Assembly: GCF_026262505.1 (NCBI RefSeq)
Contig: NC_067207.1
Span: 26,504,082-26,568,081, forward strand
Reading direction: 5' to 3'
Length of the DNA stretch: 64,000 bases
Origin: Trichomonas vaginalis G3
Taxonomy: Eukaryota; Parabasalia; Trichomonadida; Trichomonadidae
The notes beneath the pieces were generated by a model. That model was not told the DNA's origin, did not search any database, and saw nothing but the letters and a program-made list of their open reading frames with translations. This document shows positions 38,078-47,561 of the stretch, piece after piece. The position numbers were made by a program, and so were the translations under genes. The stretch's first letter is position 1; each line of letters begins with the position of its first letter.

Positions 38078-41000
38078 TTATATGTCATAATAGAACCCAC
38101 GTGGACCAAGCTTTACTTTCTTCCTGACTGAGTTTTTAACTCTTCTTTTTCCTTCATTGCCCTCTGCTTGAAGTTTTTGCATCTTTGCATTATGTTCATC
38201 TAGTATGTTGCAAATTTCCCATGTCCTTTTTGCCTTTTGGCTCTGGTCGCCCATCTCAGGTAACCTATATCCTAGAAAGAGTTTGTCATAGTCTGTATTT
38301 GAGTCTTCGCGTATTGTTTGCATGACTCTTTCCTGAGTTTCCGGTTCAAGCTCTTCAAACAGTGCCTGTCCATATGGAATATGCTCGTTTCCAAATATAT
38401 GTTTTTGTAGCCATTCTGGTTTTCTTTCCATGTTACCAACTATATCTTTTGTGAATGGGAAAGCTTTTACCCAATCTTTCAGTCTTGCGTCGTTTATTTC
38501 TGTAGTTGGTTTTATTTTGTCAAGGAACATGTTTTTCAATACTAACATTTCATTTGGTACTGTCCATTTGAGTTTTCTTAAATATTCATCCCTTCTCGGT
38601 TCATTGTCTGCAAAGTAAGTTTTTATGACATTTTGCAAACTTTCGTTTGCAAGGTCATGTACAATAGGTTCTCTTCCTTCTCCCTCCCTAACTTTCTTTC
38701 TAAACTCTTCACCAAATATACCATCTCTATGGTTCTGTGTAGTTCTTTGAGATAAATGTTTTAGAACGTCAGGTGTTATATTTCCATCAGCCATGTTCAT
38801 TTCATACTGGTCCAAAATATCTGCATGTTTCATATCTTTCAATGGCATTAAAGCCGCGCTGAAAATACCAGCTATATCTGGTTCACCATTCACTTCCATT
38901 GCGTCTACAACTTCTTGGAATTGTGGTTGTAAGTTTATGAACCACCTATCCGGATTAGCTTTATGACCCCATCTCATTGTAGTTCCATCGTCTGCAGAAA
39001 CAAAAGTAGGTTTGTTTCCATCTTGGTTAGGTTCTGAATGAACTTTAAACAATGTTTCATTTCTATATGTTTTCTTGAAATTTAACCTTTTATTTTCACC
39101 GAGTTCATCCGAAGATTGAACGTTAAATGCTCGTAAGTAAAAAGGGTTGTTGTATTTGTGTACATTTTCTTTCAGTACTTCCATTCTATGCTGAATATTT
39201 TCATCTGGTGTTGGAGTCTTTTGTATGTCGGCAAACATTTTTCGATATTCTTCTACTATGTCAGCCGAATTTTTTTTAGACTCTTGGAAATATTCCATAT
39301 TCTCCGCATACTCTTGTTGAGGGTCAAGATTTTTCGGCTGTTCCAAATCTTCATCTAGTTCTGTGAGGTTAGTTTCCAAAGGAGGGACTTGTTCGTTTCC
39401 TTCAGGCTCTTCTAGCTGTTGTTGCTGAACTATTTCTTCCATGTCTGGTTGTATCTGAACTTCTTCCTGTGGAGTTTCTTGTACCTCATCTGCTGGCATT
39501 TCATATATTCCGAGACCGTTTTTAACAAGTTCCCTATTTAAGTCATCTGCATTCATAAGCCTTTCTTCTTTCGTTCCGTCTCTATTTTTTACGCGTTTCA
39601 TGAAGATAGTTGAATCATCATTTATCTCTGACATAAAATATCTCGGAGTAAATTCAGTCATGTCATTTGGACGATATGCTATTAAATCATATCCCTTAGC
39701 GAGCTTGTATTTTCCAGGTTTGAAATTATATCCGATTTTATGCTGAGCCATAAAGCTAAATAGGTTCGGGTCAGTATTTTCTTCCTTGAACTTTCTAATA
39801 GCTTCTTTATATCTGTCACTAAAGTCAATAGTATCTGGGTAACCATATTTTTCCTTTAGCATTTTTAAGAATTCTTGGTTTCCTTGTTCTCTACTTCTTT
39901 TATGTCCTTGCTCTGTTTGTGGTTGTTGCTGTGCAGGGTTTTGAACTGTTGGTTGTTGTGTTGGTTGTTGTGCTGGTTGTTGTGCTGGTTGTTGTGTTGG
40001 TTGTTGTGTTGGTTGTTGTGCTGGTTGTTGTGTTGGTTGTTGTGTTGGTTGTTGTGTTGGTTTTGGTGCATGCCTGTGTCTGTGTCCATGTGACGATGTA
40101 AATGTTCTAGGTAGTCCTGGTGCAGGTGCTTCTCTTGGAGGGTTTGGTGGTATATAAGTTCCACCAGCTGGCACATATGTTCCATCTGCAGCGTAATGTC
40201 CTACCTGACTTTTCGTTCTTAAGAAAGCATTTACTAGGTCTGTTTTGGTCTGTTGTAACTCTTTTTCTTGACTTTTCACAACAGTTGCTCTAACGGCGTC
40301 ATAGGCACTTTGAACTGCCTGTCTCGTTGCTGCATCTGTTATTTTCGTCATATTTTGTGCTACTTCTTTTAACTCTTTGTCGAAACCTTCAGACTTCAGT
40401 TTCTTTCCAGATGAGAAGTCGTTCACTAGTTTCACCTTACTATGAAGAGCTTCGAAGGCGTTCTTAAAGTCGGCATTCATTAAAGCTTCATTTGAACTGT
40501 CTTCATCCGCTTGTATTTTTGTCCTTATTGACCCTATAAGCTGGGCTGCTTTAGCGTTGGCTTGGGCATCTAACCAGTCATTGTTAGCTTTTATATATTC
40601 TGCGCTTTTCATTGCCTTTTGCATGGCTGCGTCGTTATTTTTACTTTCTTGTGCTAAGTTTTCATACTGTACGGTTTGGTTTTGCAACTGTAAAAGTTTT
40701 TCTGCCTTTACATTTGCTTCAACTTCTTTTTATACTCATCGCTATCCATATATGTCTTCAGGGCTTTTTGTTTTATCTCTTCATCTTTCAGTATTTTATA
40801 TTGAGTAGTATGGTTTTTCAAATTTATGACATCTTGTTCCATTTTTGCTACTTCTGCTGCTTTTTCTGACACTTTTTTCGCATATTCCTCTGTACTTAGT
40901 TCTTTCAGTTGTTCTTCTTTCTTCTTTTTCTCTACGTTTAACTCATTGAGTTTCTTTGTGTGTCTGTCATATTCTAGTTTCTTTTCGTTTTCACTTATTT

Positions 41001-41325
41001 GTTTCTGTATGTCTATGTTTGACTTTTTGACATCTGTTATTTGATTTTTGAGTGAACTCAAATTCATTTGACTTTGAGGGTTATAAGCTGTTCCGTCTGC
41101 AGCTCCACCATAGCCTGCCATTTTCGCTAAAAGTGCCGCTCTTAAACCTCCACTCTGTGCACCAAGAACTCGGTTTAAAAGCATAGGATTGCTTGACATT
41201 TGTTGCAACATAGTGGGGTCATTCAGCATTTGTTGTTGCAACTGTTGTTGTGGTGTCAGTTTTACTATTGGATGTTTCAATGCTCTCTTCCTCTTACGTA
41301 TATTCTTACGTAGCTTACGTGGCAT
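38078..41325 (-). pseudogene. Very long coiled-coil protein gene (element B, broken)
   Basis: This is the counterpart of 12419-15627, about 1080 residues. It starts with the same basic N-terminus at 41325, has the same long coiled coil and a longer TQQP/AQQP repeat at 39950-40060. The C-terminal part (FINLQPQFQEVVDAMEVNG, RKKVREGEGREPIVHDLANE) is well kept but unrecognised. Confidence 0.55.
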
Positions 41326-41339
41326 TTTAAGTGAAGTAA

Positions 41340-41999
41340 AAAACGGTTTTTGACAGATGTTTGTATGACACTTTCTCCGGTTTATAGGACCTCTCTCATA
41401 TTCTATCTTGTCATGATTTCATCGTAAATGTTTTGTCAAGACTTCTTCGTAAATGTTTTGTCAAACTTCTTCGTAATGAGCGTAAAGGACCCAAAAATAT
41501 AATTTATGTTAGAATGTTAGATCTAACATGTTTTCTAACATGTTTTCTAACATGGTCTAAAACTCTTGAATTTTCATGAATTTTCATGATTTCATCGTAA
41601 ATGTTTCGACAAAACATAGACAATAAAGTTTTGACAAAACATAGACAAGAAAGTTTTGACAAAACATAGACAAGAAAGTTCATGAGAAATTAGACAAGAA
41701 AGTCTTGACAAAACATAGACAAGAAAGTCTTGACAAAACATAGACAAGAAAGTTTTGACAAAACATTGACGATGAAGAAGTTTCGACAAAACATTTACGA
41801 TGAAAGTTCATGAGAAATTAGACAAGAAAGTCTTGACAAAACATAGACAAGAAAGTCTTGACAAAACATTTACGATGAAATCATGAGTTTTCTACGATGT
41901 TAGAAAACATGTTAGAAAACGTGTTAGATCTAACATGCTAACATAAACATTATTTTTGGTCATTTACGCTCATTACGAAGAAGTTTGACAAAACATTTA
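41340..41999. repeat. Short-repeat array inside the right end of element B
   Basis: About ten copies of ACATAGACAAGAAAGT with TTGACAAA, and palindromes near 41517 and 41924. It differs from element A by one extra repeat unit near 41640. No gene is seen. Confidence 0.75.
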
Positions 42000-42364
42000 C
42001 GATGAAATCATGACAAAACATTTACGATGAAATCATGACAAAACATTTACGAAGAAGTTTCGACAAAACATTTACGAAGAAGAAGTTTCGACAAAACATT
42101 TACGAAGAAATCATGAGTTTTCTACGATGTTAGAAAACATGTTAGAAAAGGTGTTAGATCTAACATTCTAACATAAACATTATTTTTGGGTCATTTACGC
42201 TCATTACGAAGAAGTCTTGACAAAACATTTACGATGAAATCATGACAAAAAAGTCAACGGCTGGTCGGCTGGGGTTCGGTCCTCCTCTTGGGTAAAATTT
42301 CTTCAGGGCTAGAAGGCACGAAGTGCCTGGAAGCCCCACTACCTTTTTTTTTTTTTTTTTTTTT
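42000..42364. repeat. Right inverted terminal repeat of element B
   Basis: This is the inverted counterpart of 17646-18115. It has a stem-loop at 42306-42336, the GC-rich stretch at about 42254-42295, a palindrome near 42154 and a final run of T. The inner border is approximate because the same short repeats continue leftwards to about 41400. Confidence 0.85.
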
Positions 42365-42369
42365 GAATG
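42365..42369. repeat. Target site duplication, right of element B
   Basis: This is the second GAATG copy, directly after the poly-T end of element B and inside a beta-helix reading frame of the host. Confidence 0.85.
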
Positions 42370-43201
42370 TATTATCTGATTCAAAATGGCATTCATTTGC
42401 AGTAGCTGATCCTAAATTAATAAAAAATAATTTAGAAGCTTTATTTCCTTTGAAGAAACATCGATTTATTGAAAGTTTTGCTAAGAATACATAGAAAATT
42501 CCATATCTATTTTGTGAAACAATGTTATCAATGAAATTACAAAAATAGAAATTTTGTTTTTTAGAACTATGATAAAAACAACTTTGATAATCTGATGAAA
42601 TATTATCGAAATTACTAAAATTTGTTGTTGAAAGAGAAAATGGTTCAGAACTAGCAAATGCTGCATTCCATTCTAGTTTTGAATCAGAGATATTTATTGA
42701 TGAAAATAGAAGAGATCCATAAGAATGATACAAAACTGATTCATATCCTGTATTTTGAGTGAATGATGATTCAATAACAAAATTCTTGTAGTTATCATCA
42801 TTTGTCACTTTAATATATGAATGAGATCCTGAATCATCTGATTTAGACTTATAACTACAGACTTTGTATTGAATAAATGATCCATTTGTTGCCATATATA
42901 TGGATCCCCCATAACTTGCAGAGGAACAATTAAAAAAAGAAGAAGTGGAGCAAAGAACTTTTGTATCTGCAGTTGCATTAGTGATTTGAATAACACCTTC
43001 TTCAGTAAAATCTTTGAAAATAACAAAATCAACAAGGACGTTGTTGTATTCAGCGACTGTTCGACTTGTATTAACAAATGTGTGAATAACTGCATTATCA
43101 TAGAATCTTTCCCAGATATCATTTGAAGGTCCTGAGAAATGAAAGCATACATCTCTTCTCCTTCTTTTCCCGAGATTTTCTTCTTTTTCTTCTTCAAGCA
43201 A
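42370..43201 (-). pseudogene. Trichomonad beta-helix surface-type gene, cut by element B
   Basis: About 280 residues of host-coded sequence are visible, with the family opening EEKEENLGKRRRRDVCFHFS and repeated short strands such as CYSSASYGG-like SCSSASYGGSIYMA, NISDSKLEWNAAF and NRCFFKGNKASKLFFINLG, typical of parallel beta-helix (Pmp-like) proteins of trichomonads. Element B is inserted at its 3' side, so the frame now runs into the terminal repeat. No in-frame ATG precedes it: the frame begins after a TAA at 43229-43231 and the first usable codon is TTG. Two further fragments of the same family occur at 49631-50309 and 57585-57960. It is most likely a pseudogene or a gene with an unrecognised upstream start. 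Confidence 0.7.
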
Positions 43202-43292
43202 ATATAAATAGTTTACAAAAATATTTCGTTATCGAATATATATGTTTACACAAGTTAATATCATATATTAGAAATTCGTTCTCAAAAATAAG

Positions 43293-43298
43293 TCACTT
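43293..43298 (+). promoter_or_regulatory. Initiator-like element of SSL1
   Basis: TCACTT fits the trichomonad initiator TCA(+1)Py(T/A). It lies 12 bp before the ATG at 43307, the usual short 5' leader in this group. Confidence 0.6.
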
Positions 43299-43306
43299 TT
43301 TTAGAA

Positions 43307-44491
43307 ATGCTTGAAGAAGGAAAATCAAACCTTGTTAAGCGGTGGGGGCGACGCGACAATATTTGGGACAATCTTGGTGTTGGTGAAAACAACGATTTAC
43401 GCCTTGTTCAAGAGACAGAACAGTGGGATAGTGAAGTTGAAAAAAAGAAGAAAGCATTATTAAACGCATCACGAGGTTTAATTCGATCATTAGTTTTAAT
43501 TTTAGATTTATCAACAAATGGATTAGAAATGCGTCTATTTAATCAAAACCGAATGAAGTTAATTCAAGATCAAACAATTGACTTCATTAATGACTTTTTT
43601 GTGCAAAATCCATTATCACAACTTTCCATTCTAGCAACATACGAATCTACATGCCGCATTTTAACACCTCTTTCCTGCAATGTTCAAGATCATGTCAAAA
43701 AAATCAAAAGTTTATCATTAGAAGACCATGGCGGTGAACCATCTCTTGAAAGCTCACTCTCTATTGCTACAGCAATTCTCGGAAATGGCGAAAAGAACCC
43801 TGGTCTTGCGCAAATCTCAACAACCAAAGAAGTTCTAATTGTTTACGGCTCACTAACTACATGTGATAACTCTCCGATCTACAAAACTCTCAATTTAGTC
43901 AGAGATTCTAAAATTAAAGTTTCAATCATCGGTCTTGGCGCAAAAGTCTTTGTTCTTGAAAAGATTGCAGCAGAAACCAAAGGTGAATACTTTGTTCCAG
44001 TATCTATTGAGCATTTACATGATATTTTCCATTCATTTGTTATTCCACCCGAATTTATGTTAAACCAGCGTCGTTACTTCATACCATTTGGCTTTGCATC
44101 TCTTGCAAGTCCAACAGTTCCTTCTTTCGACGTTTTCAAGCTGATGTCAAATCCTCCATCAAAAACAAATAAACCAGAGACTCCGCAGTACGGTGGATAC
44201 CAATGTCCTCGATGCGGAACACGTGTTTTCAGTATCCCTTGCTTCTGTCCTGTTTGCAGAGACTTCTTAATTTCACCTGCATACCTTAAACGCACTGTTT
44301 GCCACCTTACACCTGTTCCTCTTTTTGTGTCCGAGGAAAGTCCTGACACTGACCATTGTTTTGGCTGTAATATGCCTTTCGAAGAAATTCCATGCAGATG
44401 TCCGAAATGTAATAAGTGTTTTTGCAAGAAATGCGATCCATTTATCCATGAAGTGCTTCAGAGCTGTCCTGGATGCTATGATATTAATTAA
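43307..44491 (+). CDS. SSL1: TFIIH subunit SSL1/p44
   Basis: The protein has 394 residues, close to human p44 (395). After a short N-terminal region with WDNLGVGENNDLRLVQETEQ comes a von Willebrand A domain from about residue 60 (RSLVLILDLSTNGLEMR) to 240. A C4 zinc site follows with CPRCGTRVFSIPCFCPVC (about 298-315), then a C-terminal RING-like zinc domain with CFGCNMPF, CRCPKCNKCFCKKC and CPGC. This order is diagnostic of Ssl1/p44, which contacts and stimulates the XPD helicase in TFIIH during transcription start and nucleotide excision repair in the nucleus. The start is supported by an initiator box 12 bp upstream. The frame is intact with no intron. Confidence 0.93.
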   Translation: MLEEGKSNLVKRWGRRDNIWDNLGVGENNDLRLVQETEQWDSEVEKKKKALLNASRGLIRSLVLILDLSTNGLEMRLFNQNRMKLIQDQTIDFINDFFVQNPLSQLSILATYESTCRILTPLSCNVQDHVKKIKSLSLEDHGGEPSLESSLSIATAILGNGEKNPGLAQISTTKEVLIVYGSLTTCDNSPIYKTLNLVRDSKIKVSIIGLGAKVFVLEKIAAETKGEYFVPVSIEHLHDIFHSFVIPPEFMLNQRRYFIPFGFASLASPTVPSFDVFKLMSNPPSKTNKPETPQYGGYQCPRCGTRVFSIPCFCPVCRDFLISPAYLKRTVCHLTPVPLFVSEESPDTDHCFGCNMPFEEIPCRCPKCNKCFCKKCDPFIHEVLQSCPGCYDIN

Positions 44492-44845
44492 TTTTAATTT
44501 GTTTTCAAATAATTTATAAAAAAATATATAGATATCTCGTAATTCTCTCTTTTTGCCATCTATCTCCTTACAACACCATCTTTAAAATCATTAAATTTAG
44601 AAATAATTGATAAAATTTTTTGATTGCAAGCTATATTTAACTAATCATTAGAAGCTTTTCCATTTTTAAATCATTTTTACATATGTCATGATCTCTTATC
44701 ATATATATCTTCATCATATAGAAAGTTCATTTCATTTTTTATCGTTTTTCTTTTTGCAATATGTTTGGTCTATATTTGTATAGAGAAAGTAACATAGACA
44801 TTATTGTTTATAATAACTAAAACAAACAAAATAATAATATAAAAT
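44492..44845. other. Intergenic, convergent gene ends
   Basis: AT-rich DNA lies between the 3' ends of SSL1 and the DZIP1-like gene. I see no repeat or RNA gene. AATAAT and TTTATAAAAAAATA words near both stops may serve 3' processing. Confidence 0.5.
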
Positions 44846-45883
44846 TTAATTCCAGCCTGAAGAGTCACCCCACTCAGCATCAAACATTCCATTTTTAGCA
44901 GGTTTCTTCTCTTTCTTCTTTTTAGGTTTGGTAGGAGCGATAATTTCTGATTCTGAATAATCATAATCAATATCATGCTTCTTTCTAGATTTACTTGATC
45001 CTTTCCTTTTAGATTCTGGTTTTGATTTGATTTTCATCTTATTCTGATTATAATCTACATATTCAGTATCAGGATGAACCAAACCTGACTCGTCTGGATC
45101 TATTGCAGATATTTCTTTAGTAAGATTTCGCTTAGATTTTTTATTGCTAACGGATGATGCCTCTGGGAAGTCAATTGATTTGATAGATATTTGAGATAAT
45201 GATGGATCTTGCTTTTTTTGCGATTTTTGTGACTCTTTAGCAGATGATAGTTTTGCTTTAAGAGAATTTATTGTTTTTTCTGCTTCTCGTAATTTATCTG
45301 ATAGTGAATTAATAATTAAATCTCTCGATTTTATATCTTTCGTCAAAATATCAATTCGTGCTTCATATGTAACTTGTGATTGAGGAGAAATTTGAGGCTG
45401 TTGTTGAGGAGGTGGCATCATTGGTTGTGGTGGCGGCATTGTTCTAATTTTGAAGAGTAAGTATTCAACTGCCAGTTGAAGTATTAAAAATGCATGTAAT
45501 CCTGCTCGACTTCCAAAATTTTCACCATCATCTTGACCGATGTTGGCAAAAGCTACTGGACCCATTAGAAATTCAATCGACTGAATGTCATTTGTACGAG
45601 CAATTGTTAAAACGTCAACATTTCCGATCATCTCCCAATTCATTTTATTTATTCTTCGAGTAAATTCGAATGGCATACCATAATTACCTTGGGGATTCAT
45701 TCCCATCATGGGATCACCCCTTTGTTGAGGATATTGTTGATTTGGCTGTTGAGGATAACCTGGATATTGCTGAAAGCTTTGATTTTGATAATTACCAGGA
45801 TATGGAGAACCAGCATTCATCGGATTTTCCTTCTGAAACTGGTTGATTCCTTGCATAGGATCATAGTTTGTGAATTCAGACAT
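44846..45883 (-). CDS. DZIP1-like ciliary/basal body protein
   Basis: The protein has about 345 residues from the ATG at 45883. A P/Q/Y-rich N-terminus of about 75 residues is followed by FEFTRRINKMNWEMIGNVDV and SRAGLHAFLILQLAVEYLLF, which match the N-terminal Dzip-like domain of DZIP1 (pattern R...W..I..VDV..I.R..D, ending QL..EYLL). After a PPP/Q linker comes a coiled coil (residues about 170-215) and a long lysine/serine-rich acidic tail ending in EWGDSSGWN. DZIP1 proteins act at the base of cilia. A flagellate host makes this plausible. The usual zinc finger after the coiled coil is not seen. Confidence 0.6.
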   Translation of the reverse strand: MSEFTNYDPMQGINQFQKENPMNAGSPYPGNYQNQSFQQYPGYPQQPNQQYPQQRGDPMMGMNPQGNYGMPFEFTRRINKMNWEMIGNVDVLTIARTNDIQSIEFLMGPVAFANIGQDDGENFGSRAGLHAFLILQLAVEYLLFKIRTMPPPQPMMPPPQQQPQISPQSQVTYEARIDILTKDIKSRDLIINSLSDKLREAEKTINSLKAKLSSAKESQKSQKKQDPSLSQISIKSIDFPEASSVSNKKSKRNLTKEISAIDPDESGLVHPDTEYVDYNQNKMKIKSKPESKRKGSSKSRKKHDIDYDYSESEIIAPTKPKKKKEKKPAKNGMFDAEWGDSSGWN

Positions 45884-46383
45884 CAATTAAAAAAATTAAC
45901 GTACAGTGTTTTCTCCATTTCCTCTAATCTAGGTTTCTTCCAATCCATCATTTAAAAAATTTATTTAAAACGCTAGCATTATGGCAACAAAAATTCTAGG
46001 AATTATGAGAAAATGCATATTATCTAATGAGACTTGTTCACGGTGTCTTGACTTCTGTTTTATGACTCATGAAAGTGGTATTTGGCTGATAGAAACTTAA
46101 CAGATATATGATATTCAGCATATCTTCATATAATTGCAATATTTAGGTATAAATGTTATAACAATACATTTTATGTATCAATGGACTTATGTACGATTAA
46201 TGAAATCAAAAAATAGAAATTGAAATTGAAAAATCAGGAAAATAATTCATAAATGTGCTCCAAAACATCGATAACTATCAACTCCTAAGACATTTAATGT
46301 TATTTAACAAATTCGAATCCAAAATAAAATCCCCATAGTGTTTACAATTCATTAAAAAATGGCGGCGAAAAGTGTCAAAAAGA
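45884..46383. other. Intergenic between divergent genes
   Basis: This is AT-rich DNA without a gene. TCATTA at 46349-46354 fits the trichomonad initiator for the plus-strand gene that follows. Nothing else is recognised. Confidence 0.5.
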
Positions 46384-47031
46384 ATGATTTTATTTACTCT
46401 CTTTCTTGCTATAGATACGTATAATAACGATAAAAGAGAGGCCTTAATAACAAAGTTCACTAAGGACATAAAGAATTTGCCCAAAAATATCACAGATTTA
46501 GCGAAAAAAGTCGAAGAATTAAATACTAAAAAATCAGAAATGATAAAACGCAATAACTCTATTAATAGCAATGAACAAACTAGAAGCTTGTGTGGTAAAT
46601 CATCGATAATCAGATTAAAACTCGAAAATGCTGATTATAAGCGAAATTCCATTTCTACCTCTGACAAAATCAAAGTTATTTTCGGAAGAATTAATATTAC
46701 TGATATGCCAAACGTTCCTGCTTATAATGGTATATACATTCCCGATTCAACTGCTACATTAACATTTGCTCCACCTAAAAAAGCCAATGCTAAGCAAATT
46801 TCATTCAATTCAATACCTTACTCAAATTGTACGGCAAACTCATATAAATTAACTTTTTATGAAGGAAATAAGCAAGTTCATGAGAATCAACTCAAGAATG
46901 ATCGTCCAAATCACATCTATTCGTATTCTATTGGGAAGCCAATTAATTTTGATCGCTTAGTCGTTAATGTTTTATCAACTATTGGAAATTCAACAGATCT
47001 TTGCTTCCCAGAGATTTCTGCATGCTCATAA
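46384..47031 (+). CDS. Small protein, possibly secreted, unknown family
   Basis: From the ATG at 46384 the protein has about 215 residues and begins MILFTLFLAIDTYNNDKREA, which could be a signal peptide. A coiled-coil-like segment (KDIKNLPKNITDLAKKVEEL) follows, then a beta-rich domain ending LVVNVLSTIGNSTDLCFPEI. Cysteines near the end suggest an extracytoplasmic fold. The initiator TCATTA at 46349 sits 10 bp before a different ATG (46359) whose frame, starting MAAKSVKKNDF, closes after 21 codons. Either the real start is 46384 with a longer leader, or the gene has a frameshift near its 5' end and the hydrophobic start is an artefact. No family is recognised. Confidence 0.5.
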   Translation: MILFTLFLAIDTYNNDKREALITKFTKDIKNLPKNITDLAKKVEELNTKKSEMIKRNNSINSNEQTRSLCGKSSIIRLKLENADYKRNSISTSDKIKVIFGRINITDMPNVPAYNGIYIPDSTATLTFAPPKKANAKQISFNSIPYSNCTANSYKLTFYEGNKQVHENQLKNDRPNHIYSYSIGKPINFDRLVVNVLSTIGNSTDLCFPEISACS

Positions 47032-47561
47032 TCACCTTATATTGTTTACACACTCCTGTATTATTAAAAATACATTTTAATCCAATAATTTATCTTTATT
47101 TTTTTATTTCAGCATTGTTTTGTTGAAAGACATATTGAATGTGCATAATTTATTAAATTTCTCTTTTCATTTACTATGGAAAAGACTGAAATTAAAAAAT
47201 AAAATACTGCAATATTCAAAGTTGAAACTAGATTATTGTTTCAGTTTGCTTGCATTGTTGCGTTATCCAAATTGCCGATGATATTTGAGACACTATCAAT
47301 CAATTGCAATTTGAAAATTCAAAAAATAATGAATTTTTCGAGTTATACACTTACAAATATACTATACTATCCTTAGTTAAACTGAGAGTGCATAGATTCA
47401 GAGTCCTTCCTTTATGTAAAAATTCAAAATTCAAATTTATTCTTTTTTTAGTATAAACAAAGTAAATTATCGATATAGCAACGTGTATTTACTAATTATT
47501 CAAACATGATATAAACATTTATTCAATAAAAAATTGAGATAACAAAAACAATAAAAATAAG
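47032..47561. other. Intergenic, convergent gene ends
   Basis: AT-rich sequence with no coding potential, repeat or RNA fold that I can support. Confidence 0.5.

Larger units (their letters stand above)
17646..42364. mobile_element. Element B: complete-length Polinton-like virus-type element (fossil)
   Basis: The element is 24.7 kb long, bounded by inverted terminal repeats tipped with poly-A (left) and poly-T (right), and flanked by the 5-bp direct repeat GAATG. Its parts are an adenine methylase, small peptides, a fibre gene, an rve integrase, an HNH nuclease, a KilA-N block, an A32-type packaging ATPase, an SF3 helicase, candidate minor and major capsid genes and a long coiled-coil gene. 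Canonical Polintons carry a protein-primed DNA polymerase B; I see none here, nor an adenain-like protease. The gene set is therefore closer to Polinton-like viruses with an SF3 helicase. It is broken, with perhaps fifteen to twenty breaks. The intact target duplication and the similarity to A point to recent insertion. Confidence 0.9.

Noticed and set aside
1-42364. The long direct repeat (A against B) as LTRs of a giant retroelement
   Set aside because: Each copy carries its own full set of virus-type genes and B has its own inverted ends and target duplication. No reverse transcriptase is present.
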